Assembly (NCBI GenBank): GCA_026392355.1
Contig: JAPLCF010000032.1
Coordinates: 1 to 64,000 of the forward strand
From: Actinomycetota bacterium
Lineage (GTDB): Bacteria; Actinomycetota; Thermoleophilia; Gaiellales; F1-60-MAGs149
Reading direction: 5' to 3'
DNA: 64,000 nt
Below, piece after piece: positions 27,962-42,977 of the stretch. Each line of letters begins with the position of its first letter. Within the stretch, counting starts at the first letter, position 1. Both the position numbers and the translations under genes were made by a program. The notes under the pieces are model-generated. The model was not told where the DNA came from and ran no database searches. It was given only the letters and a program-made list of their open reading frames with translations.

Positions 27962-28803
27962 TCCGCGCGCTCGTGATCGCAGTGACCCTGCTGGCGCTCG
28001 CGGCGCCGGCGCAGGCGAGCGTCTCGGCCGCGGGCGCCTACTTGGCAGGCAGCCTCGATCGCAATGGCTGTGCGCGCGAGCCTGGCGGCACGCCGGCGGT
28101 GAACCTCAGCTCGTGGGTGGCGTTCGGTCTCGTCGCCGCAGGACGGAGCGCGAGTGGGCCTGCCGCCTGCATCGAGAAGCACGCGAAAGCGCTCAAGGCG
28201 CTCACCGACGTGGAGGTGGCAACGTTGGCCCTGGTTGCCGCAGGGCGTAACCCGCGCAACGCGGGCGGCCGCGATTTTGTACAGACGATCCAGTCGTCGC
28301 TGCGCGGCGGGCGCATCGGCACGCTGGTAGCGACGAACCAGTTCGGCATCCTCGCGCTCAAGGCGGCCGGCGCTCCCATTCCAGCGTCCGCGAAGCGGAC
28401 GTTGCTCGCCGATCAGAACCCCGATGGCTCCTGGCCTGTCGGAGTTGGTGGCGATGGTGACTCGAATCTGACCGCCACCGGCATCCAAGCCGCGCTCGCC
28501 GCGGGTAGTGGACGGAACGATCCCGTCGTCACCCGGGCGCTGACCGCGCTGAAGCGCTTCAAGAATCGAGGCGGCTACTCGCTCTCTGCTGGCAGCGCAC
28601 CCGATGCGCAGTCGACCGGCTGGGTGCTCTCCGGACTCGGCAGTGCCGGCCGCGCCGACAGCTCGGCACGGAGCTACCTCGCTGGACTACAGGCCGCCAA
28701 CGGTTCCTTCGCCTATCAGCGTGGGGTCGCGATCACGCCCGTCTGGGTAACGGCGCAGGCAACCATGGGACTCGCCGGTCGCAGCTTTCCGCTGCGGCCG
28801 TGA
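27958..28803 (+). CDS. secreted alpha/alpha-toroid (prenyltransferase/squalene-oxidase/intrinsic-factor-like) repeat protein
   Basis: Signal peptide VIRALVIAVTLLALAAPAQASV; repeats NPDGSWPVGVGGDGDSNLTATGIQAALAAG, GGYSLSAGSAPDAQSTGWVLSGLG, ANGSFAYQRGVAITPVWVTAQATMGLAG; GTGA overlap with S component. Confidence 0.7.
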   Translation: MIRALVIAVTLLALAAPAQASVSAAGAYLAGSLDRNGCAREPGGTPAVNLSSWVAFGLVAAGRSASGPAACIEKHAKALKALTDVEVATLALVAAGRNPRNAGGRDFVQTIQSSLRGGRIGTLVATNQFGILALKAAGAPIPASAKRTLLADQNPDGSWPVGVGGDGDSNLTATGIQAALAAGSGRNDPVVTRALTALKRFKNRGGYSLSAGSAPDAQSTGWVLSGLGSAGRADSSARSYLAGLQAANGSFAYQRGVAITPVWVTAQATMGLAGRSFPLRP

Positions 28804-28804
28804 C

Positions 28805-29689
28805 CTAGAAGTCCTGGATGGTCGGCTCGTCGACCACGCCCCACACGCCCATCTGGCGGAACTTGGCGCGACGGGCGCGACGGCGCTCCGCCGCCGGGAT
28901 CATCTCGGCCTGCTGGAGCGACTGGCGGATGGCGTCATCGAGGAACTTGGCCGCGGCGTCGACGTCCTCGTGGGCGCCGCCCTTCGGCTCCTCGACGATG
29001 CGGTCGATCACGCCAAGGTCGAGACACGCGTTGGCGGTCGGCCGGAAGGCGTAGGCGGCCTTGCGGGCCTGGCCCGAGTCCTTCCACAGAATCGCGGCAC
29101 AGCCCTCGGGCGAGATGACGGAGTAGATCGAGTTCTGCTGCATCAACACGCGGTCACCCGCGGCGATCGCAAGCGCGCCACCGGAGCCACCCTCGCCAAT
29201 CACGGTCGAGACAATCGGCACGCTGGCCTGGCAGAAGGCGAGGATCGAGCGCGCGATCATGCCGGCCTGGCCGCGCTCCTCGGCGTTGACGCCCGGATAG
29301 GCGCCCGGCGTATCGACAAACGTGATGATCGGATAGCCGAAGCGGTCGGCGAGTTCCACGGCGCGGATTGCCTTGCGGTAGCCCTCCGGGTGCGGCATAC
29401 CGAACATGCGGCGCGTGCGCTCGGAGAGGTCTCGGCCCTTCTGATGCCCGATCGCCACAACGGTCTGCCCGTGGTAGCGAGCGAGCATCGTGATCAGCGC
29501 CTCGTCATCGGAAAACGCGCGGTCGCCCCGCAGCTCGAAGGCGTCGGTGAAGAGCCGCTCGGCGTAGTCGAGCGTGTACGGGCGGTCGGGGTTGCGCGCC
29601 AGCTGGACGGCATCCCAAATGTGGGACTCCTCGGCGCGCGCCTCGAAGCGCTTCCGCAGGCGGCGGACCTCGTCGCTGACCCTAACCAC
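28805..29689 (-). CDS. accA: acetyl-CoA carboxylase carboxyltransferase subunit alpha
   Basis: RNPDRPYTLDYAERLFTDAFELRGDRAFSDD; VGHQKGRDLSERTRRMFGMPHPEGYRKAIR; FVDTPGAYPGVNAEERGQ. Confidence 0.94.
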   Translation of the reverse strand: MVRVSDEVRRLRKRFEARAEESHIWDAVQLARNPDRPYTLDYAERLFTDAFELRGDRAFSDDEALITMLARYHGQTVVAIGHQKGRDLSERTRRMFGMPHPEGYRKAIRAVELADRFGYPIITFVDTPGAYPGVNAEERGQAGMIARSILAFCQASVPIVSTVIGEGGSGGALAIAAGDRVLMQQNSIYSVISPEGCAAILWKDSGQARKAAYAFRPTANACLDLGVIDRIVEEPKGGAHEDVDAAAKFLDDAIRQSLQQAEMIPAAERRRARRAKFRQMGVWGVVDEPTIQDF

Positions 29690-30626
29690 GTCGTCGCCCC
29701 AGTCCCAGGCGCCCAAGCACCTTGTCGATCGGATTCGCATCGCCCTCGACGATCGTCATCAGCGGCTCGCGGTCGCCCGTGGGCTCATCCTCGGTCGGCG
29801 AGAAGAGCGTAAGTAGCTTGGCGAGCTCGCCGCGTAGCTCTCGGCGCGGTACGACGGCGTCGAGCTGGCCGAGGCGCAGGTTCGACTCGGCGCGGCCGAA
29901 GTCGGCGGCGACCTTCTCGCCCGTCGTCTGCTCGACCACGCGCGGGCCGGCGAACGACAGCAGTGCACCCGGCTCGGCGATGACGATGTCCCCCAGCGAG
30001 GCGAACGACGCGATCACGCCACCCGTCGTCGGGTGCGCGAGGATCGAGATGTACGGCAGCCCCTCCTCGCGCAGGCTGTCGACGGCTCCCACGGTCTTGG
30101 CCATCTGCATGAGCGCGAGGATGTTCTCCTGCATGCGGGCGCCACCAGAGCCGGTAACGCTGATCAGCGGGATGCCGTAGGCGACCGCGTGGTCGGCGGC
30201 CAGGCAAAAACGCTCGCCCATGACGCTGCCCATCGAGCCACCCATGAACGAGAAGTCCATCACGGCCAGCGCGGCGTCGCGGCCGACGATCCGGCCGTAG
30301 CCCGCGACGAGCGAATCGCCCAGGCCCGTCTGGAGCTCGGCATCCATCAGACGATCGGTGTACGGCTTGAGGTCAACGAAAGCGAGCGGGTCGGCCGCGC
30401 GCAGGTCGCCGCCAATCTCCACGAAGGTGCCGGGGTCGACGAGCTGGTCGATGCGCTCCATCGCGCCCACGACGAAGTGATGCCCGCACTGGGCGCAGAC
30501 GCGCTGCGCGTGGCGCAGTTCGTCGTCGCGGTAATGCGAGCGGCACTCGGGGCACGTGTTCGGATGGCGGCGACCGCCACCCTCCTCACCGCCCTGACGC
30601 TCGACATTGACCTCGACGGGTGTCAC
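29682..30626 (-). CDS. accD: acetyl-CoA carboxylase carboxyltransferase subunit beta
   Basis: Zn ribbon CPECRSHYRDDELRHAQRVCAQCGHHF; GSMGSVMGERF; SGGARMQENILALMQMAKT. Confidence 0.94.
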   Translation of the reverse strand: MTPVEVNVERQGGEEGGGRRHPNTCPECRSHYRDDELRHAQRVCAQCGHHFVVGAMERIDQLVDPGTFVEIGGDLRAADPLAFVDLKPYTDRLMDAELQTGLGDSLVAGYGRIVGRDAALAVMDFSFMGGSMGSVMGERFCLAADHAVAYGIPLISVTGSGGARMQENILALMQMAKTVGAVDSLREEGLPYISILAHPTTGGVIASFASLGDIVIAEPGALLSFAGPRVVEQTTGEKVAADFGRAESNLRLGQLDAVVPRRELRGELAKLLTLFSPTEDEPTGDREPLMTIVEGDANPIDKVLGRLGLGRRRG

Positions 30627-31870
30627 AGGTCGCGCTGCTCCTTGAACCGCTCGATCACCAGCGACGCATTGTGGCCGCCGAAACCAAAGCCGTTGGACAG
30701 CGCAACGTCGATGGACTGCTCGCGCATCACATTCGGAATGTAGTCCAGATCGCAGTCCGGGTCCGGATGATGCAGGTTGATCGTCGGAGGCAGGTAGCCA
30801 CCCTGGATCGCCAACACGCAGATCGCGGCCTCCGTCGCGCCCGTGGCACCGAGCAGATGGCCCGTCATCGACTTGGTCGAGGACACCGGGATGTCGTAGG
30901 CGCGCTCGCCGAAGACCTTCTTGAGCACGCGGGTCTCCGAGGCGTCACCGATCGGTGTCGAGGTGCCGTGCGCATTGACGTACTGGATGTCGTCGATCGT
31001 GCGGCCGGCGTCGGCGATCGCGTTGCGCAGCGCACGCGCCGGGTTCTCGCCCGTCGGATCGGGCTCGGTGACGTTGTGCGCGTCGGACGACAGGCCGTAG
31101 CCCGTCACCTCGGCGAGGATGTTCGCGCCGCGGTTGATCGCGTGCTCGAGCTCCTCGAGGACCAGAACGGTGCTCGCCTCGCCCAGCACGATGCCGTCGC
31201 GCGTGGCGTCGAACGGGCGGCTGGCGCCGGCCGGATCGTCGTTGCGCGTCGAGCAGGCGCGAATGCCGTGGAAGCCGCCAACGCCGACGGGCGTAACGCC
31301 GCACTCGGAGCCGCCAGCCAGCATGCCGTCAGCCAGGCCAGCGCGGATGTACATCACCGCATCGCCGATTGCCATCGACGACGCCGCGCAGGCGGTGCTC
31401 GACGAGGCGAGCGGGCCGCGCGTACCGAACTCCATTGAGACGTAGCCGGCGGCCATATTGGGGATGATCCCCGGCGTCCAGAACGGCGAGAAGCGGCCGA
31501 TGCCACGCTCGAGATAGTGCTCGTGCGCTGCCTGCTGCATGTCCATGCCGCCGATGCCGCTGGCGATCGAGGCACCGATCTTGTCGCCCTCGGCCGGGAT
31601 GTCGAGGCCCGAGGATTCGACGGCCTCGCGCGCTGCACCGACGGCCAGGTGGATATAGCGGCTCGTACGCCGTGCCGCCTTGCGCTCCATCACAGACTCG
31701 GGGTCGAAGCCCTTGACCTCGCAGCCGATCTTGACCGGGCTATCGGTGACATCGAAGCTCGTGATCATGGCGCCGCCGGGCTTGCCCTCGCGCAGCGCGA
31801 TGTCGAAGTCGGAAATGCTGTTGGCGATGGGGTTCACCGTCCCCATGCCCGTGATCACGACGCGACGCAT
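30623..31870 (-). CDS. fabF: beta-ketoacyl-ACP synthase II
   Basis: MRRVVITGMGTVNPIANS; STACAASSMAIGDA; NAHGTSTPIGDASE; TKSMTGHLLGATGATEA. Confidence 0.94.
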   Translation of the reverse strand: MRRVVITGMGTVNPIANSISDFDIALREGKPGGAMITSFDVTDSPVKIGCEVKGFDPESVMERKAARRTSRYIHLAVGAAREAVESSGLDIPAEGDKIGASIASGIGGMDMQQAAHEHYLERGIGRFSPFWTPGIIPNMAAGYVSMEFGTRGPLASSSTACAASSMAIGDAVMYIRAGLADGMLAGGSECGVTPVGVGGFHGIRACSTRNDDPAGASRPFDATRDGIVLGEASTVLVLEELEHAINRGANILAEVTGYGLSSDAHNVTEPDPTGENPARALRNAIADAGRTIDDIQYVNAHGTSTPIGDASETRVLKKVFGERAYDIPVSSTKSMTGHLLGATGATEAAICVLAIQGGYLPPTINLHHPDPDCDLDYIPNVMREQSIDVALSNGFGFGGHNASLVIERFKEQRDL

Positions 31871-31872
31871 AG

Positions 31873-32628
31873 CTACATCCCCAGCCCGCCGTCGACCGAC
31901 AGCACCGCGCCGGTGATGAACGAGGCATCGTCGGAGAGCAGGAAGCGCACGGTGCGCGCGATGTCTTCGGGCTCGCCGAGGCGGCCGAGCGGTGTCTGCC
32001 CAAGCAGCACGTCGCGAATGTCTTCACTGAGGACGTCGGTGAGCTCCGTCGAGATGTAGCCCGGCGCGACGCAGTTGACGCGGATGCCGCGCGAGCCGAC
32101 TTCCTTCGCCAGCGCCTTCGTCAGCGCGATCACACCACCCTTGGAGGCCGCGTAGTTCGTCTGGCCGAAGTTGCCGTGCAGGCCCACGACGCTCGACATC
32201 GTGACGATGCTGCCGCGCTTCTTGCGGAGCAGCTTGCGGGACGCTGCCTTGCAGACATGGAAGGTGCCACCGAGGTTGACCTCGATCACGCGATCCCAGT
32301 CCTCGACCGTGATGCGCGAGATCAGGTTGTCGCGGGTAATGCCGGCGTTCGCCACGACGTTCCAGAGGTCGTCGCCGAGTAGCTCCTCGGTCTGATCGAT
32401 CATCGCGACGGCGGACTCGGGATCGCTGACGTCGCCAGGGATCGCGACAGCGGTACCGCCGGCTGCGGTGATGGCAGCCACGACGGCGTCGGCCGCATCC
32501 TTGTTGGCGGTGTAGTTGACGCCGACCTTGGCGCCGGCAGCAGCAAGCTCTTGCGAGATCGCGGCACCGATGCCACGCGAGCCGCCGGTGACAAGCGTCA
32601 CGCGACCTTCGAGGGGACGATCAGCCAT
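31873..32628 (-). CDS. fabG: 3-oxoacyl-ACP reductase
   Basis: VTLVTGGSRGIGAAISQELA; NVVANAGITRDNLI; QTNYAASKGGVIALTKALAKEVGSRGIRVNCVAPGYI. Confidence 0.94.
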   Translation of the reverse strand: MADRPLEGRVTLVTGGSRGIGAAISQELAAAGAKVGVNYTANKDAADAVVAAITAAGGTAVAIPGDVSDPESAVAMIDQTEELLGDDLWNVVANAGITRDNLISRITVEDWDRVIEVNLGGTFHVCKAASRKLLRKKRGSIVTMSSVVGLHGNFGQTNYAASKGGVIALTKALAKEVGSRGIRVNCVAPGYISTELTDVLSEDIRDVLLGQTPLGRLGEPEDIARTVRFLLSDDASFITGAVLSVDGGLGM

Positions 32629-33543
32629 TGCCCAGCACCTCCTGTGCCTTCGCGAGGCTCTCAGGATCGCTGATCGTGAGAGCAGTGAGATTTCGATCGA
32701 TGCGGCGCATCAGCCCGGCCAGCACGCCACCGGGGCCGACCTCGATGCACGTCGAGACGCCATCGGCGGCCAGTTTCTGAATCGCCTGCGTGAAGCGCAC
32801 GGGCGCACCGAGCTGGTCCTCGAGGATCTGGACGATGTTCGCCTCGGTCTCGAGTTGGCAGGTGACGGTCGAGAAGAACGCGCTCGTCGGCGCAGTAAAC
32901 GTCGCGGCCTGGAGTGCGGGGCGTAGATCGTCGGCAGCGGCGGCCGTGAGCGGTGAGTGGAACGCGCCCGAGACGGCAAGCGTGAGCGCGCGGCGCGCGC
33001 CGGCCTCCTTGGCGGTCTCGTTCAGCTGCTCGACCGCGGCACTCTCTCCGGACACGACGATCTGGCCGGGGCAGTTGTAGTTGGCCACCCAGACGCCCTC
33101 GATGGCGTCGCACAGCTCTTCGACCTGGACATCCTCGAGGCCGATGATCGCCGACATCGCGCCCGGGGTGCGGGCAGCAGCGGCGGCGGTGGCCTCGCCA
33201 CGGGCGCGCGTGAGCCGCACGGCGTCACCGACGCTGAGGATGCCAGCGGCCACAAGCGCGGCGTACTCGCCGGCGGAGTGACCAATCGCGACGTCGGCGG
33301 TGATGCCGGCCTCGCGTACCGCGGCAAGGCACGCCACGGAGGCAGTCGTCAGCGCGGGCTGGGTGATCTCGGTCTGGTCGAGGCGGTCCTGCGGACCGGA
33401 GCGGCAAAGCTCGAGTAGGTCGGAGCCGAAGGCCTCGGAGGCCTCAGCGAACACCGCCGCGGCAGCCGCCGAGCTGTCGGCGAAGGCCACGCCCATGCCG
33501 ACGGTCTGCGAGCCCTGGCCGGGAAAACAAAAAGCGGTGTTCA
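32621..33543 (-). CDS. fabD: malonyl-CoA:ACP transacylase
   Basis: MNTAFCFPGQGSQTVGMG; IGHSAGEYAALVAAGILS; EVGPGGVLAGLMRRI. Confidence 0.94.
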
Positions 33544-34533
33544 TGCGGGCGCTCCCATCCAACGGATCATGACGGTGCCCCACGCGAGACCACCGCCCAG
33601 TCCCATCATCATCAGCCGCTGGCCCGGCTGCAAGCGACCGGTGCGCCACGCGTAGTCGAGGCACAGAGGAATCGAGGCCGACGAGGTATTGCCGTACTTG
33701 TCGAGCGTTACGACCACGCGCTCGCTCGGGAAACCGAGGCGCTCCACTCCGCTCTCGATAATGCGCAGGTTGGCCTGGTGCGGCACGAAGAGATCGATGT
33801 CGTCCTGCGTGTAACCGCCGGCCTCGAGCACACGCTTGGCCGAGTCGACGATTACCTGCGTCGCGAAGCGGTAGACGACGTTGCCGTTCATGCGGATGCA
33901 CTTGTCGAGCGGCTCGCCATTGCGGGGCGTGAGGTCGCCGTAGAGGTCGAAGCCCTTGGAGCCGTCGACGCCGAGCTCGACCACAACCTTCTCGCTCGTC
34001 GGCGCCGCGCCCTTGCGGACGATGACCGCACCGGCACCGTCGCCGAAGAGGATGCACGTGCCGCGATCGTCCCAGTCGGTGATGCGCGAGAGCACCTCGG
34101 CGCCGATCACCATCACGGTGGTCGCCATCCCAGAGTTGATCTGCGCGATCGCGTGGCTCAGCGCGTAGGCGAAGCCGGCACACGCGGCGAGCATGTCGAT
34201 TGCGCCCGCGCTGTGCGCACCGATGTCGTCGGCCACGAGCGCCGAGATCGACGGGAACGAGCGCTCAGGCGAGGCCGTCGCCGTGAGAATCAGATCGATC
34301 TCGGCCGGCGCGATGTCGGCGCGCTCGACGGCCTGGCGCGCAGCGATGATCGCGAGGTCGGTAACGGTCTGATCGTCGCGCACAACACGGCGCTCAGCGA
34401 TGCCGGTGCGCTCGCGAATCCACGCGTCATCGGTCTCGACGCGCTGCGAGATCTCCTCGTTGGTGACGATGCGCTCGGGAATCGCGGCGCCGACACCGAC
34501 GATCGCGATGTCGCTCTCGGTGGCTCCGATCAC
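33541..34533 (-). CDS. fabH: beta-ketoacyl-ACP synthase III
   Basis: VGVGAAIPERIVTNEEISQRVETDDAWIRERTGIAERR; DMLAACAGFAYALSHA; PHQANLRIIESGVERLGF. Confidence 0.94.
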   Translation of the reverse strand: MIGATESDIAIVGVGAAIPERIVTNEEISQRVETDDAWIRERTGIAERRVVRDDQTVTDLAIIAARQAVERADIAPAEIDLILTATASPERSFPSISALVADDIGAHSAGAIDMLAACAGFAYALSHAIAQINSGMATTVMVIGAEVLSRITDWDDRGTCILFGDGAGAVIVRKGAAPTSEKVVVELGVDGSKGFDLYGDLTPRNGEPLDKCIRMNGNVVYRFATQVIVDSAKRVLEAGGYTQDDIDLFVPHQANLRIIESGVERLGFPSERVVVTLDKYGNTSSASIPLCLDYAWRTGRLQPGQRLMMMGLGGGLAWGTVMIRWMGAPA

Positions 34534-34973
34534 GCGGGCGGTTCCTCGAGCAGACCGAACGTGAGTGTGCCTTCGACCGCAGCCTCGCCACCGACGGTGA
34601 TCTCCGCGTTCACTCGCCCAATGCGACCGCGCAGACGATCGACGGTGATTACCATGTCGAGCACGTCGCCGGGGCGCACGATGCGACGGAACTTGACGCC
34701 GTCGATGCCGGCGAACACACCGAACTTGCCCTGATGGTCGGGGTGCGTGAGCGCACAGATCGCAGCCGTCTGCGCGCTGGCTTCGACCATCACGACGCCG
34801 GGCACAATCGGATTGCCGGGGAAGTGCCCCTGCAAGAACCACTCGTCGCCCGTGATCGTCCAGCGGCCGTGGGCGCTGACGCCGGGCTCGAGCGCGACGA
34901 TTTCGTCGACAAACAGGAAGGGATCGCGGTGCGGGATGATCGCCTGGATGGCGTCGCGGTCCATTGCGGTCAT
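34530..34973 (-). CDS. fabZ: 3-hydroxyacyl-ACP dehydratase
   Basis: AIQAIIPHRDPFLFVDEIVALEPG; FLQGHFPGNPIVPGVVMVEASAQ; ATG at 34973 chosen. Confidence 0.93.
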   Translation of the reverse strand: MTAMDRDAIQAIIPHRDPFLFVDEIVALEPGVSAHGRWTITGDEWFLQGHFPGNPIVPGVVMVEASAQTAAICALTHPDHQGKFGVFAGIDGVKFRRIVRPGDVLDMVITVDRLRGRIGRVNAEITVGGEAAVEGTLTFGLLEEPPA

Positions 34974-35031
34974 CGGGTCCTCCGAAGGGTCGTCGTGCCG
35001 AGGGGAGCAGCCACGCAGGTATCGTAGCCGC

Positions 35032-35790
35032 GTGGACGACGCCGCTACGCACCGAACGGGATCGCGCAACATCATCACGCGCGCCAGCTGTCCCTCCACG
35101 CAGGACATCGTCCGCGAGGAGGCCCTCGCCGGTGCGCCGGCCGGGACCATCTGCGTGACGGACCACCAGACGGCGGGACGCGGGCGACGCGGCCGCACGT
35201 GGTCGGATCCGCCAGGCAAGGCGTTGATGTTTTCGTACCTGGCACGCGTTACGCGAGCACCCGAGGAGCTCGCGACGCTCTCGCTGCTCGTCGGGATCGT
35301 GGTGGCCGAGTCACTCCCGCTTGCGCCTCGTCTGCGCTGGCCCAACGACCTCGTGCTCAACGGTGGCAAGGTCGCCGGCATCCTCGTGGAGCTCGTCACG
35401 CCGCCCGACCAACCACTCTTCGCGATCATCGGCATCGGCATCAACGCGAACCTCACCGCCGAGGAGCTCCCGCCCACCGATCGCCTGCCTGCCACATCGC
35501 TGCTCGTGGAGGGTGGCGAGGAGATCGACCGCATCGCGCTGCTCGACAAACTCGGCGACGGCCTCGACGACGCGCTGAAGCTATTCGACCGCGAGGGCTT
35601 CGGGCCGTTCGTGGCGCGCTACGCCGCCCTTGACGGGCTTTCGGGCCATGCGATCACGCTGAAGCTGCCGCAGGAGTCACTCCCCGGCACAGCAGTTGGG
35701 ATCGATGCTCACGGACACCTCGTGCTGCGCCTCGCGGACGGCTCCGAGCAGCCCTTCTCGGCCGGCGAAGTGGAGCGCGTGCTCGACTAA
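35032..35790 (+). CDS. birA: biotin--[acetyl-CoA-carboxylase] ligase
   Basis: PSTQDIVREEALAGAPAGTICVTDHQTAGRGRRGRTWSDPPGKALMFS; LRWPNDLVLNGGKVAGILVE; GTG start. Confidence 0.92.
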   Translation: MDDAATHRTGSRNIITRASCPSTQDIVREEALAGAPAGTICVTDHQTAGRGRRGRTWSDPPGKALMFSYLARVTRAPEELATLSLLVGIVVAESLPLAPRLRWPNDLVLNGGKVAGILVELVTPPDQPLFAIIGIGINANLTAEELPPTDRLPATSLLVEGGEEIDRIALLDKLGDGLDDALKLFDREGFGPFVARYAALDGLSGHAITLKLPQESLPGTAVGIDAHGHLVLRLADGSEQPFSAGEVERVLD

Positions 35791-36272
35791 CTGGCGTGGA
35801 CGATGAACGTCACCCTGCGCTCGGCCTCGGCACCCTGCCCGGGTGGCATCAGGTCGAAGGTGATCGAGCCCGTGCCCGGCGTATCCGCGCTGAAGACCCA
35901 CTGCTCAGCCGTACCCTGGCCAACGATGTTGCCCTGATCCTCTGACTCGAGGATCGTGTCCGAGACCTGCACGTAGCCCATCGGGATGTTCGGCACCCAG
36001 GTGTAACCGGTGCTCGGGTTGATCGGTAGCTGAATCGTGAACGAGTCGCCCGTGGCGACGTTCACGTCGGTGTTTTCCTCGGTATACACCGTGTCCCCGT
36101 TCGGCGATGTGGTCTGGCCCTGATCGGTGTTCTGCTGCGTCTCGGTCTGGGTCTGCGTCTCCGTGACGGTCTGCGTGGCCGTTGTCGAGCTGGACGAGCC
36201 GCCGCAAGCAGTCAGGGCGAATGCAAGCAGCGCGACAGCTGCGGCGATGCTGATCAGGCGAAAGCGGTTCAT
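35787..36272 (-). CDS. lipoprotein with chagasin (I42 cysteine protease inhibitor)-like domain
   Basis: Lipobox LLAFALTACGGSS; low-complexity TQTVTETQTQTETQQ linker; NPSTGYTW motif and C-terminal beta region. Confidence 0.72.
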   Translation of the reverse strand: MNRFRLISIAAAVALLAFALTACGGSSSSTTATQTVTETQTQTETQQNTDQGQTTSPNGDTVYTEENTDVNVATGDSFTIQLPINPSTGYTWVPNIPMGYVQVSDTILESEDQGNIVGQGTAEQWVFSADTPGTGSITFDLMPPGQGAEAERRVTFIVHAS

Positions 36273-36318
36273 GCGCTCACTCTACCCCTGTCCCCCGACT
36301 GCAGAGCAGCCGCGGAGA

Positions 36319-41911
<5,593 letters not shown>

Positions 41912-41915
<4 letters not shown>

Positions 41916-42973
41916 ACGAGCACCTCGAGCGTGTGGACGAGGTCGGCGAGGTCGTCCACGCCATCCGCGCCCGTCGCCGTCAGGATCACCTGGCCGTGTT
42001 GGCGGCCGAGTTCGATTAGCCGCGTGCGCCGGTCGCGGTCGAGTTCAGACAGCACGTCGTCGAGCAGGAGCAGCGGTGGCTCGCCGCGCGTCTCGCTGAT
42101 CAGCGCGGCCTGCGCCAGCAGGAACGCCAGCACGAGCGTGCGCTGCTCGCCCTGGGAGGCACTGCGGCGGGCGTCGCGACCGCTCAGCTCCACGACCAGA
42201 TCGTCGAGGTGCGGGCCGATGCCCGTCGTTTGGCGCTCGATGTCGTTACGGCGCCGCTCGCGCAACGCAGCAAGGAGCGCAGCGCCATCCCCCGGCAGCG
42301 AGGGCTCGTAGCGCAAGCCCCCTGTGTGTGGCGAGCCGAGCAGCTCGACGCGCTCCTCGAAGAACGGTGCGAGGCGCTCGACGAGACGCTCACGGGCTTC
42401 GGTGATGAGCGCGCCGTGGTCGGCCAGTTGGCGATCCCACGGGTCGAGTTCGTCCTCGGTGCCTTCGCGGCGACGTACGCGGCGCAGCACAGCGTTGCGC
42501 TGCTCCATCGTCTGCCGGTACGCGCGCTCGTGCTCCTCGAAGCGCGGCCACGCGCCCTCGATGGCGCGGTCCATCGCCACGCGCCGCACGCTCGGTCCGC
42601 GCTTGACGAGATCGAGCACGTCGGGGATGAAGACGACGGAGGCCCAGCGCTCACGCAGCGTGCGGCCATCGACCTGGACGCCATCGAGCTCGAGCGTGCG
42701 CGCGCCTTTGGTGAGACGCACGCGTGTTGTCGTGGACGCGCCACCGGCCTCTCCCTCCACCCGGACGCCGAGCTCATCGGCGCCATCGCGGATCATCCGG
42801 CTGTCGGCGGTGGGCCGCAGGCCCGTGCCGTGTGTACCGAGATGCACCGCCTCAAGGAATGACGTCTTGCCCGAGCCGTTCGGCCCGACGATCGCGGTGA
42901 CACCAGCGACCGGCCGCAGCTCGCCCGCGGCGTGGCAGCGGAGGTCGGCGACCCGGAGCAGGTCGACGCGCAT
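41912..42973 (-). CDS. recF: DNA replication/repair protein RecF
   Basis: TAIVGPNGSGKTSFLEAVHLG; SQGEQRTLVLAFLLAQAALI; PLLLLDDVLSELDRDRR. Confidence 0.95.
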
Positions 42974-42977
42974 CGGC

